This document shows, piece after piece, positions 20,649 through 32,371 of a stretch of 64,000 nucleotides of DNA (position 1 is its first letter; each line of letters starts with the position of its first letter). Position numbers and translations under genes: made by a program. The notes under the pieces are model-generated. The model had not been told where the DNA came from, did not search any database, and worked only from the letters and a program-made list of their open reading frames with translations. Source of the stretch: Dinochytrium kinnereticum (taxonomy: Eukaryota > Chytridiomycota > Chytridiomycetes > Chytridiales > Chytridiaceae); the NCBI GenBank assembly GCA_027604005.1, contig JADGJT010000033.1, positions 36,975 to 100,974 on the forward strand, in the 5' to 3' direction.

Positions 20649-23600
20649 TCAGTGATTTCTTCGACGGCGTTCTCTCCTATCCCTTCCTCCTCCTCCGCCG
20701 TGTCCATGTCCATGCCCATGCCCGTTCCCGTGCCAGTTTTGCTGGCCACCTCCACCGCCACCGTTATCACCTGGTGTCCATTTATTCGCATTCTGAGCCT
20801 GGGATTCAGGCGGGGCCGACCTTGAAGAAAATGATGACTCTTGAATCTCAGTTCCACCCGATAGTGCTGCCCGATTAATCTTGACCCGTTTGAATGTTGT
20901 TGCATCCGAAGAGGATGCTTGCGAGGGTTCTGGCGGGGTGCTCGCCTTGGTTTCATTTTCTAAATTTGCGTCAATGATTGCGTATAAATCAATAAATTAC
21001 TTTCATCCTCGATAGGTCTTTTTCGTCCACCACTTCCTGTGGAAGCCGCATCATCTTTTGCAATCAGTGAGATTTAACTTTCGAAGTATGCAGGAAACGC
21101 ACCAATTGTCACCGTCTCTTCAACTTTGCTCCTCTTCGCATCCCGTTCAGAGCTATTGTGATCCCTCTCTCTCTTTCTGGTGCGATCTTCCTCTTTTCCA
21201 TCTTTCACCGACCCTTCAGCGGGCTCCTACAGCATGTTGTCAGTACAAATTTGTGAATAATCATAACTCCCAACCTTGTCACTCGCTCTCCGTCGCTCTT
21301 TGCGTTCCTTACTCCTCTCGGGATTTCGTTCTCTTAGGTCTTTACGATCTCGGTCTTTGTTCCTCTCTCGTTCTCGATCCTTGTTTCGTTCACGGTCTCG
21401 TTCACGGTCCCTCTCGCGATCTCTCTCACGACGTTCATCCCTCGGCCCATCTTTGCGTTTATCCTTGGATTTATCGCTACTGGAACCCTCAGGTGTCTTC
21501 TCCCGCGGTTTCTCGTCATCTTTCTTGCCGAGGCGATCCAAAATTGTTTGCCGAGTTTTGTCTGCGGGGTCCTTCTCTTTTTCAATCTGCGGTGAAGCCT
21601 TTTCGCCTGTAGAACTGATGGTGCGAGAAACTCCGACAAATGTTGTGGATACGACCACTGGAACGGCCGATACATCCGAGGCCTTTTCGTTGCTGACGGG
21701 AGTCATTACTTTTTTCTCAGAACGGTCATTAGAGGCTGTGTAAAAAGCATAGGTTAGGTTCCATAAAATAATAAAAACAAACCTTTCGGCTTATCCTTTT
21801 CTGGCTCTCGCTCTCTTTCTTTGGGCCTTTCCTCTCCTTCTAAAAACATGTTACCACTCGCTATTAAGAAAATGAGAGACATACCTTTCTTAGGCTGTGC
21901 CGGTGGACCACTCGATACCGGAATACGAGAATGATCGCTTAGGCGTGAACGCTGATTATTGCGGTCGCGATCTCGATCGCGATCCCTCTCCCTATCTTTG
22001 TCCCTTAATCGCTCTCTGTCGCGACTCTGATAGGGTTCCCGCTCACGGTCACGTTCACGTTCACGTTCCCCTCTTTCCTTATCACGGTCACGTGCGGGAT
22101 CGACCCGCTCCCCAGCCTCTCTGTTTTCTTTATCCTCACGAGGCGCCTCCTTCGATTCTGCTTCTGGAAGTCCGGCAGACCGGCCATCTTTAAGCCTTTG
22201 CCCGTCTTTGTTGTTAGATACTGGCTTCGCATTATCACGTTCACGGGCAACGGAGTCCTTTTGGTCATTAGTGCTGGAGGGTGCCGTGTCCCGAGTAGAT
22301 TCTCTTCGGGCTGATGGGCCACTTTTACCAGACTTTGTATCCTCGCTTGATTGAGTGGGTTTCTCTGTTTTGACGTCTTCCATCCTTTTATCACTCTTCT
22401 CATCTGTCCTTCTGTCTGGTCTTTCCTCCGCCCTCCTATCGGGTCTCTCATCACCTCTCTTATCCGTCTTCTCATCAGACTTTCGATCAGGTTTTTCGTC
22501 AGTTCGACGGTCAACTTGGGCTTCTTGTCTTCTATCGTCCGGTCTTCGCTCCGCTCTATCGTCAATCCTTCTCTCTGACCTCTCATCCCCCCTTCGATCA
22601 GTCCTTTCCTCAGGTCGACGATCCACCTTCTCGTCGGGTCGTCGCTCAGCCTTTTCGTCAGGCTTTCGTTCAGACTTTTCGTCCGATCTTCGGTCAGACC
22701 TCTCATCCTGCCTACGATCAGCCTTATCATCTGGCCGACGCTCTACCTTCTCGTCGGCTCTTCTATCACTTCTCTCTTCGCCTCTGCGATCATTACCATC
22801 TCTACGATCGCCACTCTTTTCAGACTTCCTCTCTTCCTTGCCTCTATCGTCGCCGTGCCTTACTGGAGTTCGAGAAGACTGCCTCTCAGGCAGATTTTGG
22901 CCCGATTCTCTATCGCGTCGCTGGGGGGACCCTTCGGAGTTAGACAATCTCGGCTTTTTGGGTGAGTCTCTCGCTGACGATGTAGCTGGAAGATCCTTCG
23001 GGAGGGGCTCATCCGAGCGACGCGGCAAGCTCCGATGGTCTGCCCTTTCCTTATCAATATCCATCGAGCGACGGCTATCGTCCCGCTTATCCAAGCTCCT
23101 CCTATCTCTATCAGATCTTAAGTCCCTTTCAGTATCCATTCTTTCTTTTTCATTTGACCGATTTCTATCAGAGTTCTCCATTCTATCCCGATCACGAGAT
23201 CGGCTCTTAGAGTCCATTATATCACTTCTCTCTTTCTCATGCGCTCTATTCCTTTCCGAGCTATCCATCCTATCTTTCCCTTGCGATCTGGATTCAGAGT
23301 TGCCGATCACAGTTGGAGCGATGGACGGAGAATCTACAGCCATGTCGCGTGCACTAGAAGCCGGTGAGTCCATAACCGATCTTGTTGATGATGGCGTTGC
23401 TACGTCAGATATGACGATGCTGGGATCGCGACCTTGACGGAACGCTCTTGTGGACATCCAATTTTTGCTTAAAGACTGCAGCCTACCAGAGTAAGCCATC
23501 CCAAGCTGCTTTAGGTCCTGTCGCTCCTCCGTGTCGGCGATTTTTTGAGCAGAGGCCGATAACTGATCTCCGTGCTGTTGGGTTATCGGGAAATATTCCC

Positions 23601-26600
23601 TGATCTTATCGAGGATAAAAATCGAATTTCGAATCTGAACGTATTCCCCAGACTCGAGACACACCGAAAATGCCTTTTGTAGGCAAGTATGCCACTTATA
23701 CATTGCCTTACAGAAGCCATCATACTCCAAAAGATCCGCGTCAGGTGTCTTCGTCGTAGAGACTGGGTTCCATTTCAAAGCAAAACCAGGCAAGCCATCC
23801 CCCTTTCCTTCTACGTTGTATAACTCTTTTGATTTATGCCATGCAGTTAATGTAGAAAGAACATCGGCCAAGAACAAGCCGTAGTTTTTGGACTCCAACT
23901 CGGTGCATGAAAAAATCAAACTTTGAAGGCTGTTCTTCTCCAATATCTAGATACTGATGTCAGATAAAAATGCGATAGTTTTGAAAAAACCTTGTCATAA
24001 AGAGCGATGGTCGAAAAATTTGGAGTTCCTATCGAGTGAAGGCGGAGAATAAACTTCGCACTGAAAATAGCGTCCACAGGAGAAAACATAAGCCGAGGAA
24101 ACAAGCAGTACTGCATGAAAAGCTCGATGACTTCATTTCGATAAATTTTTAAGTCTGGTCCATCACCTATATTCCATTAAAAAAGAAAACAAATAAAGAA
24201 CCTGCCTGCATTAAACCATGAAGATTTTTCATCCAAAAGCCTTTCCTGAACTACTTTAAAGTTATCCTCTTGCAACCGGAGCTCTTTATCTAACTGTTGC
24301 TTCATAAGCAAGGAGCGGTCTCTATCCTTCTTCTTTTTTGCTTGCGACATGGACGGATCCATACGGCTCGAGTTCAAACTCTCGACGAACGATTCCTGCT
24401 TCATTATTTCGGACTGGTATCGAGGTTTAGGAACATGAATATCGTAAATCGATAACTGCCAGAAGGTAATGTAAAAGCTCTGTGGAAGTACCGTCCACAC
24501 TTTTGAAGGCAGAATGCCTGCAATTGAGCTGATTACTCCTTCCAAACCATAGCTTTTCTTTGGTGCAATTATAATAACATCCGACATCTCAGACTGTTCA
24601 TTACTCAAACCATTGTTAGCCTTATCTTGGATATTGCTGCCGTTTGCTACTTTGGAAGATTCGCTTGCGTTCGCATCCTCCGATTTCTGCTGAATACATT
24701 AAAACTACGACTGAAAATAAATACGCCGCCCCTTACTTTCACCAAAGTTGCCATTTTAGGTCGGAAGATGTGAAATGCTACTTCCGGATCCAAACGGTAT
24801 AGGCCACAGAGGTCCGATATAGAAGGAATAAGCTTGCAATAAACGTCTCTTTCACATGTAGATGCAAGGAACTCTGTCAATTGCAGAAGAGATCTTTGAA
24901 CCTAAATACTGTGTAAAGATCAAGGCAATTATGTCATCATCACAAACATTATCTTGCAGCCAGCCAAGAATTTTGATTTCAGTCTTATCTTCTCGAAAAA
25001 CACATTCGCGCCTATGCTGACCAAGCAAAATCATGAACGGGAATGCAAGCTGCGCGTCAATAAAAGCTTTCGCTAAACGGTTCGACGGCTTTCGTGTAAA
25101 TCTCGCAGTTTCAAAAAAAAGAGCCTCCCGCCTCAAAGTTTCCCCACCAGCTAAAGCATCAAGCTGAGCATCTGTGGCTTCATCAACAGGCTTAACACCA
25201 CTCATTTGCCCAACTAGTTCTTGAAGGACGATAAGATCCTGAATGTTGTTGCGCACAAGTTGGCAGAACATGTAACGCAGAATACCACTAAGCTCTATGG
25301 TATGTTTTCGAAATAGGTTGCCAGCGAAAAACGATAAAGATTTAAGCCAGAGCCTAATTCCAGTACCACCGGGCTGCAATCGATCTTTGCCAACGGCAAG
25401 AGCTTCAACGAGACAGAAGTTTAAAACATCAAATGACAGATCTGTAAGGTAACGGGATGCATCGACGACAAATGGGATTTGATTATCGTATGCCTGAATT
25501 TGATCCAAAATATTCGTGAAAGCTATCGCAGGATTCGAGTGTACTAACTTGCCAATATGGCGACCATATTGTTTCGTTGTCTCCTTTGAAAGCCGCCTTT
25601 ATGTTACATGTCAGCTTTATGATAAGTAAAAAGAGGCAATACCTCATGATATACTTTGCGTCCCTTACGCAACCCTCTTTAGCGACTCTTAGCTCGGGTA
25701 TAGAATCGTAAGTCTTGTGTTTCCATTCACCATATAATGCGAAACGCCTATCATAAGGGAATAGTTTGACTAGCTGCCAAAGTTCATTTGCCAGGCCAGG
25801 GTTTTGGTCGCTGAGGGAGAGGGCCGGGAACAAGTAATGAGCAATCACTGTGAGCCATCCATTTTTAACCCAATCGCTCTCGTTCTATAACAGTTAGTAT
25901 CGATCGCATATATAGCCTTTAACTCACATTTGAGACATGCTCCTTCCCAATTCTGCAAATTTTCGCCACTAGAATGGAATCACGATAAAGGTGTGGGCCA
26001 ATATATGGGAGAAATGCCCTCAAAACCTTTAAGGCTCCATCTAGGTCGCTGCAATTTGGGAGGTTGTCTTTCCACCCTTCGTAGAAGAACTTATACCGAG
26101 GAGGGTAAACCTTTTTTCCAAAAAGGGGTTTCTCAAAAATCTGACAGAGCTTTGGGCTCAACGAACTAATAGCAACATAATCCTTCACCGGCATTTCCTT
26201 CTTCGTAAACTTTGAAGTTGGTCGGGACGGTGAATAAACTTTCTCTAAAATTACTTGCAACAGGCGTGCCATATTGTCTCCAATTTCGGGGTAAATCGGA
26301 CATAGCTTCGGTAATCTGTCCAATATCGCTTTTGCATGCTGTAGATCACCAACAGCTAGCAGATGTGATGCTAACAAAGCCTTCTGATTGGATCTTTTAA
26401 CCTGAGGCTTCGGTGCCTCCACGGGAGGTGCGGCCACGGAAGTCGTTTGTATGTCTATGGTACGATCCTTAGGTGGTCCACCGAAGTCATCACCTAGAGC
26501 GCCAGCATCGGCCAGCTAATCCCCGCGGGTCAGAAGAATAACTAAATGAAGGGGAAAGAACAACCTTAGAATCATTATATCTTCCGGAATTCTTTCGTTT

Positions 26601-27757
26601 CTCGTCCAGCTTTTTAAGATAACTTTCATACTCGGCCTCAACGTCGGCATCCGGTGGGTATAAATGAGGGTATAAATCTTCCAGTCGAACGAGCTTATGA
26701 TGAATCAATAGAGAAGCAATCCAAAATAATTGCGTCGGAGTGCTCTGCGACGATGGAGCTACAGAGTTGTAGTAGCCAAATTTGAAACCCAATATCTGCC
26801 CACAAACAGACCCGGCTTCTTTATCAGTTATCTCCACGTCAACTTCTTCTCGCTTAACGATCCGTTTAACCGTCCTGCCTTTCCAATGGCTGGCTTCAAG
26901 GAGATCAATGAAGAAATCCCAATGATCGGTAACATTGGCGATGAAGACATCCAAAACAACATCCAAAACCTTGTTAGGGTTCAGATCGAAGTATCCAATA
27001 AGGCTGGTAATGTTTTGAAGGACAAGGACTACCCTATTTTTTATATGCTCCTTCCTTAGCGCCGCGATTTCCTGAGGAGACATCTTTCCCTTATACGCTT
27101 GCCAGTAGCTGTCGAATGGAAGAGGCAAATTACTGGCGAGATACGTCTCAAGCATCGAAAACCCCTCTGACTCTTCACGAAGGAGGTTGAACTTTTGCTG
27201 TTTGTACAGAAGCGCAGTGTTCAAACGAATAGACTTCTTTGTGAACGCTTTATGGGATTGAATCCCTCCAATGGATTCCAAAAGCTCGGGCTCCAACCTC
27301 TCTTTTAAGAGAATTGAAGGGATAAAGTTTAAGCCCTACCAGTGTAAGTTAATGTTTTAAACACTGCTCTGACCATGATTTGTTTTAAAAGCTCGATAAA
27401 TGTGGCTCTTTCCGTAGCAACTTTCGAAGCAGAAACTTTCGACTCCCCCTCGTCCGCCATAAGCTCTATGTCCAGCTGCCAGAAAATATCCACCAAAATC
27501 GTAGGTATCAAGAGGGCATCATCGCGACTTGAAGCATCCACCATCAGAGATCCTGAATCATGATCCACATCTGTCCTTCCCCCTCTAGCATCCACTTGCA
27601 CTTGAAAAAAGAAGTTGGCTACTGAGGCAGCATCAACTCTTGAAGCAAAGCAATCCCGAATAACTCCAAGAAAAAGTCTTTGGAGTTTCTTTTGAATTTG
27701 GTCGAGCTTCGTCTCGCTCAAGATGGCCCGCGCGTTGCTCAGGGCTGTCTCGAACAT
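20649..27757 (-). CDS. THO2: THO complex subunit 2 with long charged repeat tail
   Basis: THO2 is the scaffold of the THO/TREX complex that couples transcription to mRNA export and limits R-loops. The gene has about a dozen introns. The N-terminus MFETALSNARAIL is at 27757. Helical blocks follow. LVKLFPYDRRFALYGEWKHK, then VRDAKYIMR, near 25780-25650 is the family signature, and DLIVLQELVGQMSGVKPVD near 25200 is also typical. The big exon 23943-21754 carries the end of the helical domain and then an Arg/Asp/Glu/Lys-rich tail. This includes 16-17 tandem 8-residue units (22374-22815) and RDRDRDRDR runs. Later exons near 21690-21230 and 20950-20649 add more RERDRE sequence, a GHGHGHGHGGGGG stretch and a basic end, RDRRERRRRNH. 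The tail is longer and more repetitive than expected. Exon limits inside the helical part are approximate. Confidence 0.92.
22374..22815 (-). repeat. tandem 24-bp / 8-residue mixed-charge repeat inside THO2
   Basis: The translation shows 16-17 units of the form [D/E]-[R/K]-[R/K]-x-[D/E]-[D/E]-[K/R]-x, such as DRRADEKV, ERRPDDKA, DRRSDEKS and DRRPEERT. Unit length is nearly constant, so this is a genuine tandem repeat and not simply biased composition. Codons vary between units, so it is not a very recent expansion. Confidence 0.88.
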
Positions 27758-27819
27758 GTCGCTGCTCTGTCCAAGTTCGGATTCCTCAAGTTGAAGATTT
27801 GAATTTGAAAATTGTCGTG
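27758..27819. promoter_or_regulatory. 62-bp divergent promoter, THO2 / RabGGTase alpha
   Basis: This is the whole space between two opposite start codons. It contains GATTTGAATTTGAAAATTG, with a TGAAAATT core. Confidence 0.5.
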
Positions 27820-29930
27820 ATGGCTAGTGGTGGGTTTCATGGGCGAAAGAAAGGAGCAGGTGGCAACAGGGATGCGGCAAAGATCGAGGCCTACAGGGCC
27901 CTCAACAACAATATGAACGAAAGGGTTCGCTTTTCACACGTTGAGTGAGATCGTAATATGCATTAGAGGGCGAGTGATCTTTTCGACGACAAGTCAATGG
28001 AGACAGTTACAAAACTCCTGACGATGAATCCTGAGCATTACACGGCATGGAATTATCGAAGAGAACTGATCTTGCACAATTGGAAGTTATTGTTGGAATC
28101 TTATTGAAATTACAGTGCTTACTTTATTAGTTCCGAAGAAGATAAGCAAACAAACGCCTCGAATGAACTAAAGTTTGTGGAGAGCTGCATTCGGGAACAC
28201 CCGAAATCATACTGGCGTATGTAGTAAGAAGCTCTTGCTTTATTTAAAATTACCAGTATGGAATCATCGCAGGTGGATCCTGGAAAACATGCCGAATCCT
28301 GATTGGGACCGTGAGCTTAAACTGGTAAATATGATGTTGGACTATGATTCGAGAAACTGTAAGTCCTGATCTCTATACCGTGTTGTTAATTTAATTAGTC
28401 CATGGCTGGGATTATCGTCGTTACGTTAAAAGCAAAGTTGAATGGAGTGATCTGGACGGTGAAGTTGAATACACGCGGAAAAAGGTCTTTCAGAACTTCT
28501 CCAACTTTTCTGCATGGCATTATCGTTCAAAACTTCTTCCTCGGATGTCAGAAGGATCCATGCAGCAAATGATTGAAAAGGGTTCTTGGCGGTCTCTTAA
28601 CCTTTTTAACAATATTTATAGATTTCAAGATAGTCAGAGATGCTATTTTTACGGAGCCATCTGATCAAAGTGCTTGGATTTATCAAAGATGGCTTCTGGG
28701 GGAACCTGGTAATAATTTAATCGTCGCAAATGTAATAACAAAGAAAGAGCATAAGCACGGCAAGATAAGTTGCGTTTGGGGAAAATATTTCATGTTCAAA
28801 TCATCTGTCGCTATTGCGATCTGTTGGAGTCGACCGATACATGTATTTATTTGGCTTAAACATTTTATTTATCTTTCGTTTGAAGCCAGATCGCATCACG
28901 GTTTCTGTTTCTAATAGAGACGGTCAGCTGGCTATAAGCCCGATTATGCTAGCAAAGGAGGCACCCCATAACCTGTCCTTTTTCCGAATCGATTACAGAG
29001 ACCTCGAAATGGCCTTTGATGCATCTGTTTCATGTCTTGTGAAATCTACGTCATTGACGGAGGATCAGAGGTTTAATTTCACGTTCTCATATATGGGACA
29101 ACTGGACGGAGCGAAAGATATGACCATAGCATCTACAGACGCATTTTCGAATGAATTGCCGGACTATTCTATTTGGGTCCGTGAACTGAAGTATATCTTG
29201 GAGCTTCTTGAGCTGGAGCCCGAAAGCAAATGTAGGAAGCAACAGAACCACATTTTTCATAATGACTTGAAACTTTAGGGCCTTTGCTAACTTCCGTGTA
29301 TGTGGAAAGTAAATTCCCGGAGAGCTTAGGGGGTGCTTTGCAGAAACTTCAAAGTTTGGAAAACAATGACGAGCTTCGGGGAGGCTATTATAAAGACCTT
29401 AGTACGAATACTTTAAATTTCTTGCGCTAATGCTCCTTAGCCAGTGACATTGAGTTTTTATCAGCATTGGCTCGTTTGAAAGAGTCGGACGTATCGTTAC
29501 TCCTCAGTAAGAAGGGTTTAACCCGGGTCTCGGAACCTTTCAAAGCCGCTCACATTGCAGAAGTGGACATGTCATATAATCTTCTCCGATCAATCCCTTC
29601 CTTTACGTTTGTAAGGAAACTTAATTTGGATCACAACAACATCTCCGTCGTATCAGGCCTAGAATGTCTGCCACTACTTCTAGAGATATCTCTTCAGGAC
29701 AACCAAATAGCTACAAAAGAGGGACTTAAGAATTTGGCTGAGGCCTCCTCAACCCTGTCTGTGATTCATTTAGCCCGGAACCCAATTGCCAGCTCTGATG
29801 ATTTAAGGAGCGTTGTTATGCAGCTCTGTATGTCTTTAACACACATTGGCCTCTAATAGAATATGACACCTTTATCTTATGAAATGATGCAGTTATCCGC
29901 CTTCTTGGGGAGCTTCTCAGTAGTGCTTGA
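27820..29930 (+). CDS. BET4: Rab geranylgeranyltransferase alpha subunit with Ig-like and LRR parts
   Basis: This subunit, with a beta subunit and Rab escort protein, adds geranylgeranyl groups to Rab GTPases. The start [12 protein letters not shown] is typical. PFTA repeats follow: [50 protein letters not shown] and [12 protein letters not shown] (28020-28710). A beta-rich middle part (28880-29200) lies where animal and plant enzymes have an Ig-like domain. The last part (29460-29850) contains leucine-rich repeats such as [19 protein letters not shown] and [17 protein letters not shown]. The yeast enzyme lacks the last two domains. The end is uncertain. An unspliced reading stops at 29856. 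Splicing 29827 to 29890 gives a better end ([11 protein letters not shown], stop 29928-29930), which overlaps the tail of Rab23 on the other strand. Confidence 0.9.
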
Positions 29931-30857
29931 CTTGGAATTTTGAACAGCCTGTTGAGGGTCTGAGATTTTCTCTTCTAGAGGATCCTGATTTTCAGCCGTG
30001 AAGTTGTTGCTTATGGTTGTGGGTAATTGCCCAAGTTTTTCACCTAATGAAGACAAAGAATTTCAAATCTTAGAGAACATAAAAGAAAAAAAGTAACCAA
30101 CGTATTTGGCGAATATCCGAAGGAGGACCAACCGCCTTTTTCTTCTGCCTCTTGAAGAAGAGCTCCGCCAAGTAGGTAAACACTGACAGATGTTACATAT
30201 TCTCACACAGATTCGAGTGTACCTTCAAGCACATTCAAGTATTCCTTGACCGAAACACGATAGAATTTCAGCTTCATATCTCTCGCGAGAGACTCGGCTT
30301 CCTCGCTGAAAATAATGTTGTGAGCCATCAGAGTGTGAATCAAAGACTCACTCTGACACGACCGTGTGCTCCAAAAGGTCGATTTTGTTTTGGACCAACA
30401 CCATGCATATGTCATCACAAACAGCCTCAACCTTTTCCCTCCAGGCTTTTATCGTTTCAAAAGAATCTCTGTCTGTAGTAGAAAAGGCGAAAACGACGGC
30501 ATGTGCGTCTTTGACAGTGTTAGTTGAAGAGCTCCATACCATGCAATAGGCAGCAGCATTTGCACATACTCTCATAGTACGATCTTGTTACCGGATCAAA
30601 TTCCTCCTGGCCTTGTATCATAAGCTTCTGAGCCATCAAGGAAAAGCCTCACCAGCGGTATCCCACAGCATCAATCGCACTGGCCCCACGTGCCCTGGCA
30701 CGTCAATCTCGACCTCTGAGTAGTCCACCCCAATAGTCTTCTTGTAATTCTCGTTGAAGCGGCCCTTGCAAAGCCTCCGTATCAAGCTGGACTTGCCGAC
30801 GCAGCCATTGCCCACCACCAGGACCTTCAGCGCAAAGTCAACGTCGTCAGCGTTCAT
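29877..30857 (-). CDS. RAB23: Rab23-like small GTPase with CaaX end
   Basis: Rab23 is a ciliary or flagellar Rab that regulates traffic to the cilium in animals. The first exon has the P-loop VVGNGCVGKSSLIRR, KGRFNENYKKTIGVDY with the effector Thr, and LMLWDTAGE. Joined exons give EFDPVTRSYYE, VVFAFSTTDRDSF, the guanine motif VQNKIDLLE and RVSVKEYLNV. The chain YLAELFFKRQKKKA then matches the Rab23 C-terminal extension. The last residues are CIIS, a CaaX box, as in Rab23 (which ends in CaaX), not the CC or CxC of ordinary Rabs. Ser at the last position predicts farnesylation. The last exon (about 30023-29877) probably overlaps the final exon of the convergent RabGGTase alpha gene. Confidence 0.87.
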
Positions 30858-31075
30858 CTTGTTTGTTTACAATGCAATAATATTTATTTTTTTCGAAATT
30901 GTCGGCGAGTGTCAACAAATCAAGACTTGTGCTTTTTTCTTAGAGGCGATGACGCGGAGCTCAAAAGGAATTATGACTAGTCCGATGAAGAGATTCTTAC
31001 GCATTCATTTCAACAGAAATATCCCTCTGAGATGGCGGGAAGAGAAATGGCGTGGTTAGCGCACTGCACTCGCAC

Positions 31076-32309
31076 TTAGAATGATGTTGAACTCACGATT
31101 GCCTCCAGATACGCGCGAAGCCTCTCAGGATCATGATCTTTTCGTTTGATTCAATAAGCATCTAAACATGTCCATATCAAATATGAAAAACTAACCTGGA
31201 TACATCCCGTGTCCCAAGTTGCCAATATACTTTGAGCCAGGCCCAAAGCCCTCCAACATCTCCTTTACGACACTTCGAATTTTCTCTGGGGCAGCATAGA
31301 GAACGCTGGGATCCGCATTTCCCTGCAAAGTTTTGCCATTTGACTTACTCCGTGCCATTTTGGGATCCATGGTCCAATCCAGTGATATCACATCGTACTT
31401 TGACTTCGATAAAGATTCAACCGCGTAATGAGCACCCCTAGCAAACACTACTATCGGCACGTTGTAACCCAACTTCTGAAACTCTGTCTTAAGCCTCTCT
31501 GCAATGTCATTCAAGTAAGGCAGAGAAAACTCGTTGAAATCCTGAGGAGAGAGTTCACCGGCCCATGAATCAAATACCTGGAGAAGCTGTATTGTGTGGT
31601 GTCAAATTTTGAATGTGATAAGAATCCAAACCTGAGCTCCAGCCTTGACCTGGTTGATGAGGAAATCAACAACAACATCGGTAACCATCTTCAAGAGGCG
31701 GTGACTCTCCTTGGGGTGCTGGAATAGGAATCCTTTCGCTTTGCTCAGGGTTTTGCTGCCACCACCCTCGATCATGTATGCCATAAGTGTCCATGGCGCG
31801 CCAGCAAATCCAAACAGCGGAACTTGACCACCAAGCTGTTTACGGGTCAACGTGATTGCATCGTAAACATAGCGCAAAGAGGTCGCAGTGTCAACAGGGA
31901 AAATCAGTTTGTCAATATCTTCAGGCGTTCTTAGAGGGTTTGGGAAATGCGGGCCTTGCTTCTCCAGCATCTGAACCTCCATTCCCAAGGCTTGGGGGAC
32001 AACCAAGATGTCAGAAAAAATGATCGAGGCATCCAACAATCCCGAGTATCTTGTGATAGGTTGAAGCGTCACCTCGCAAGCCAACTCGGGGTTCCGGCAG
32101 ATGGTAAAGAAATCGTTTCTCTTCCTTGCCTCCCTGAACTCTGAACAATTGTTGGCGACACCCCCAGATCATGATGTTTTACCAGGCAGATATCTTCCAG
32201 CTTGACGCATGATCCAGACCGGCACGCGCTCAACGCTCTCTCCTCGGGCCACCCGCAGAATGAGATCGTTCTTAAGGGGCGGGAAGTCCCCATCGTGTAG
32301 AGCGTTCAT
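31076..32309 (-). CDS. HEM12: uroporphyrinogen decarboxylase (heme pathway)
   Basis: This cytosolic enzyme converts uroporphyrinogen III to coproporphyrinogen III by four decarboxylations. The chosen start [16 protein letters not shown] is followed by [15 protein letters not shown], the substrate-binding signature. [17 protein letters not shown] holds the essential Asp. Further conserved blocks are [30 protein letters not shown], the C-terminal [19 protein letters not shown], and [12 protein letters not shown] near the stop. About five exons. An upstream in-frame ATG at 32384 would overlap the neighbouring CtIP start and was not used. Length and motif order are normal for the family. Confidence 0.95.
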
Positions 32310-32371
32310 CCTTTTTTTGCCTTTTTCGAAGTTGGGGGAATCTGTTTGAATTTTTGTGCCCCAGCACCGTG
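32310..32371. promoter_or_regulatory. divergent promoter, HEM12 / CtIP-like (62 bp by preferred starts)
   Basis: The spacer between the chosen start codons contains TTCGAAG and GTTTGAATTTTTG. If the CtIP-like gene starts at the alternative ATG (32461), the spacer becomes 151 bp. Confidence 0.4.

Noticed and set aside
22370..22820. 24-bp tandem repeats, considered as a minisatellite outside genes
   Set aside because: They stay in frame within a long coding exon and give a regular octapeptide, so they are a protein repeat.
22355..23437. 360-codon open frame on the plus strand (Ser/Leu/Arg-rich)
   Set aside because: It is the antisense shadow of the repeat-rich THO2 exon. Its composition follows from the repeat codons.
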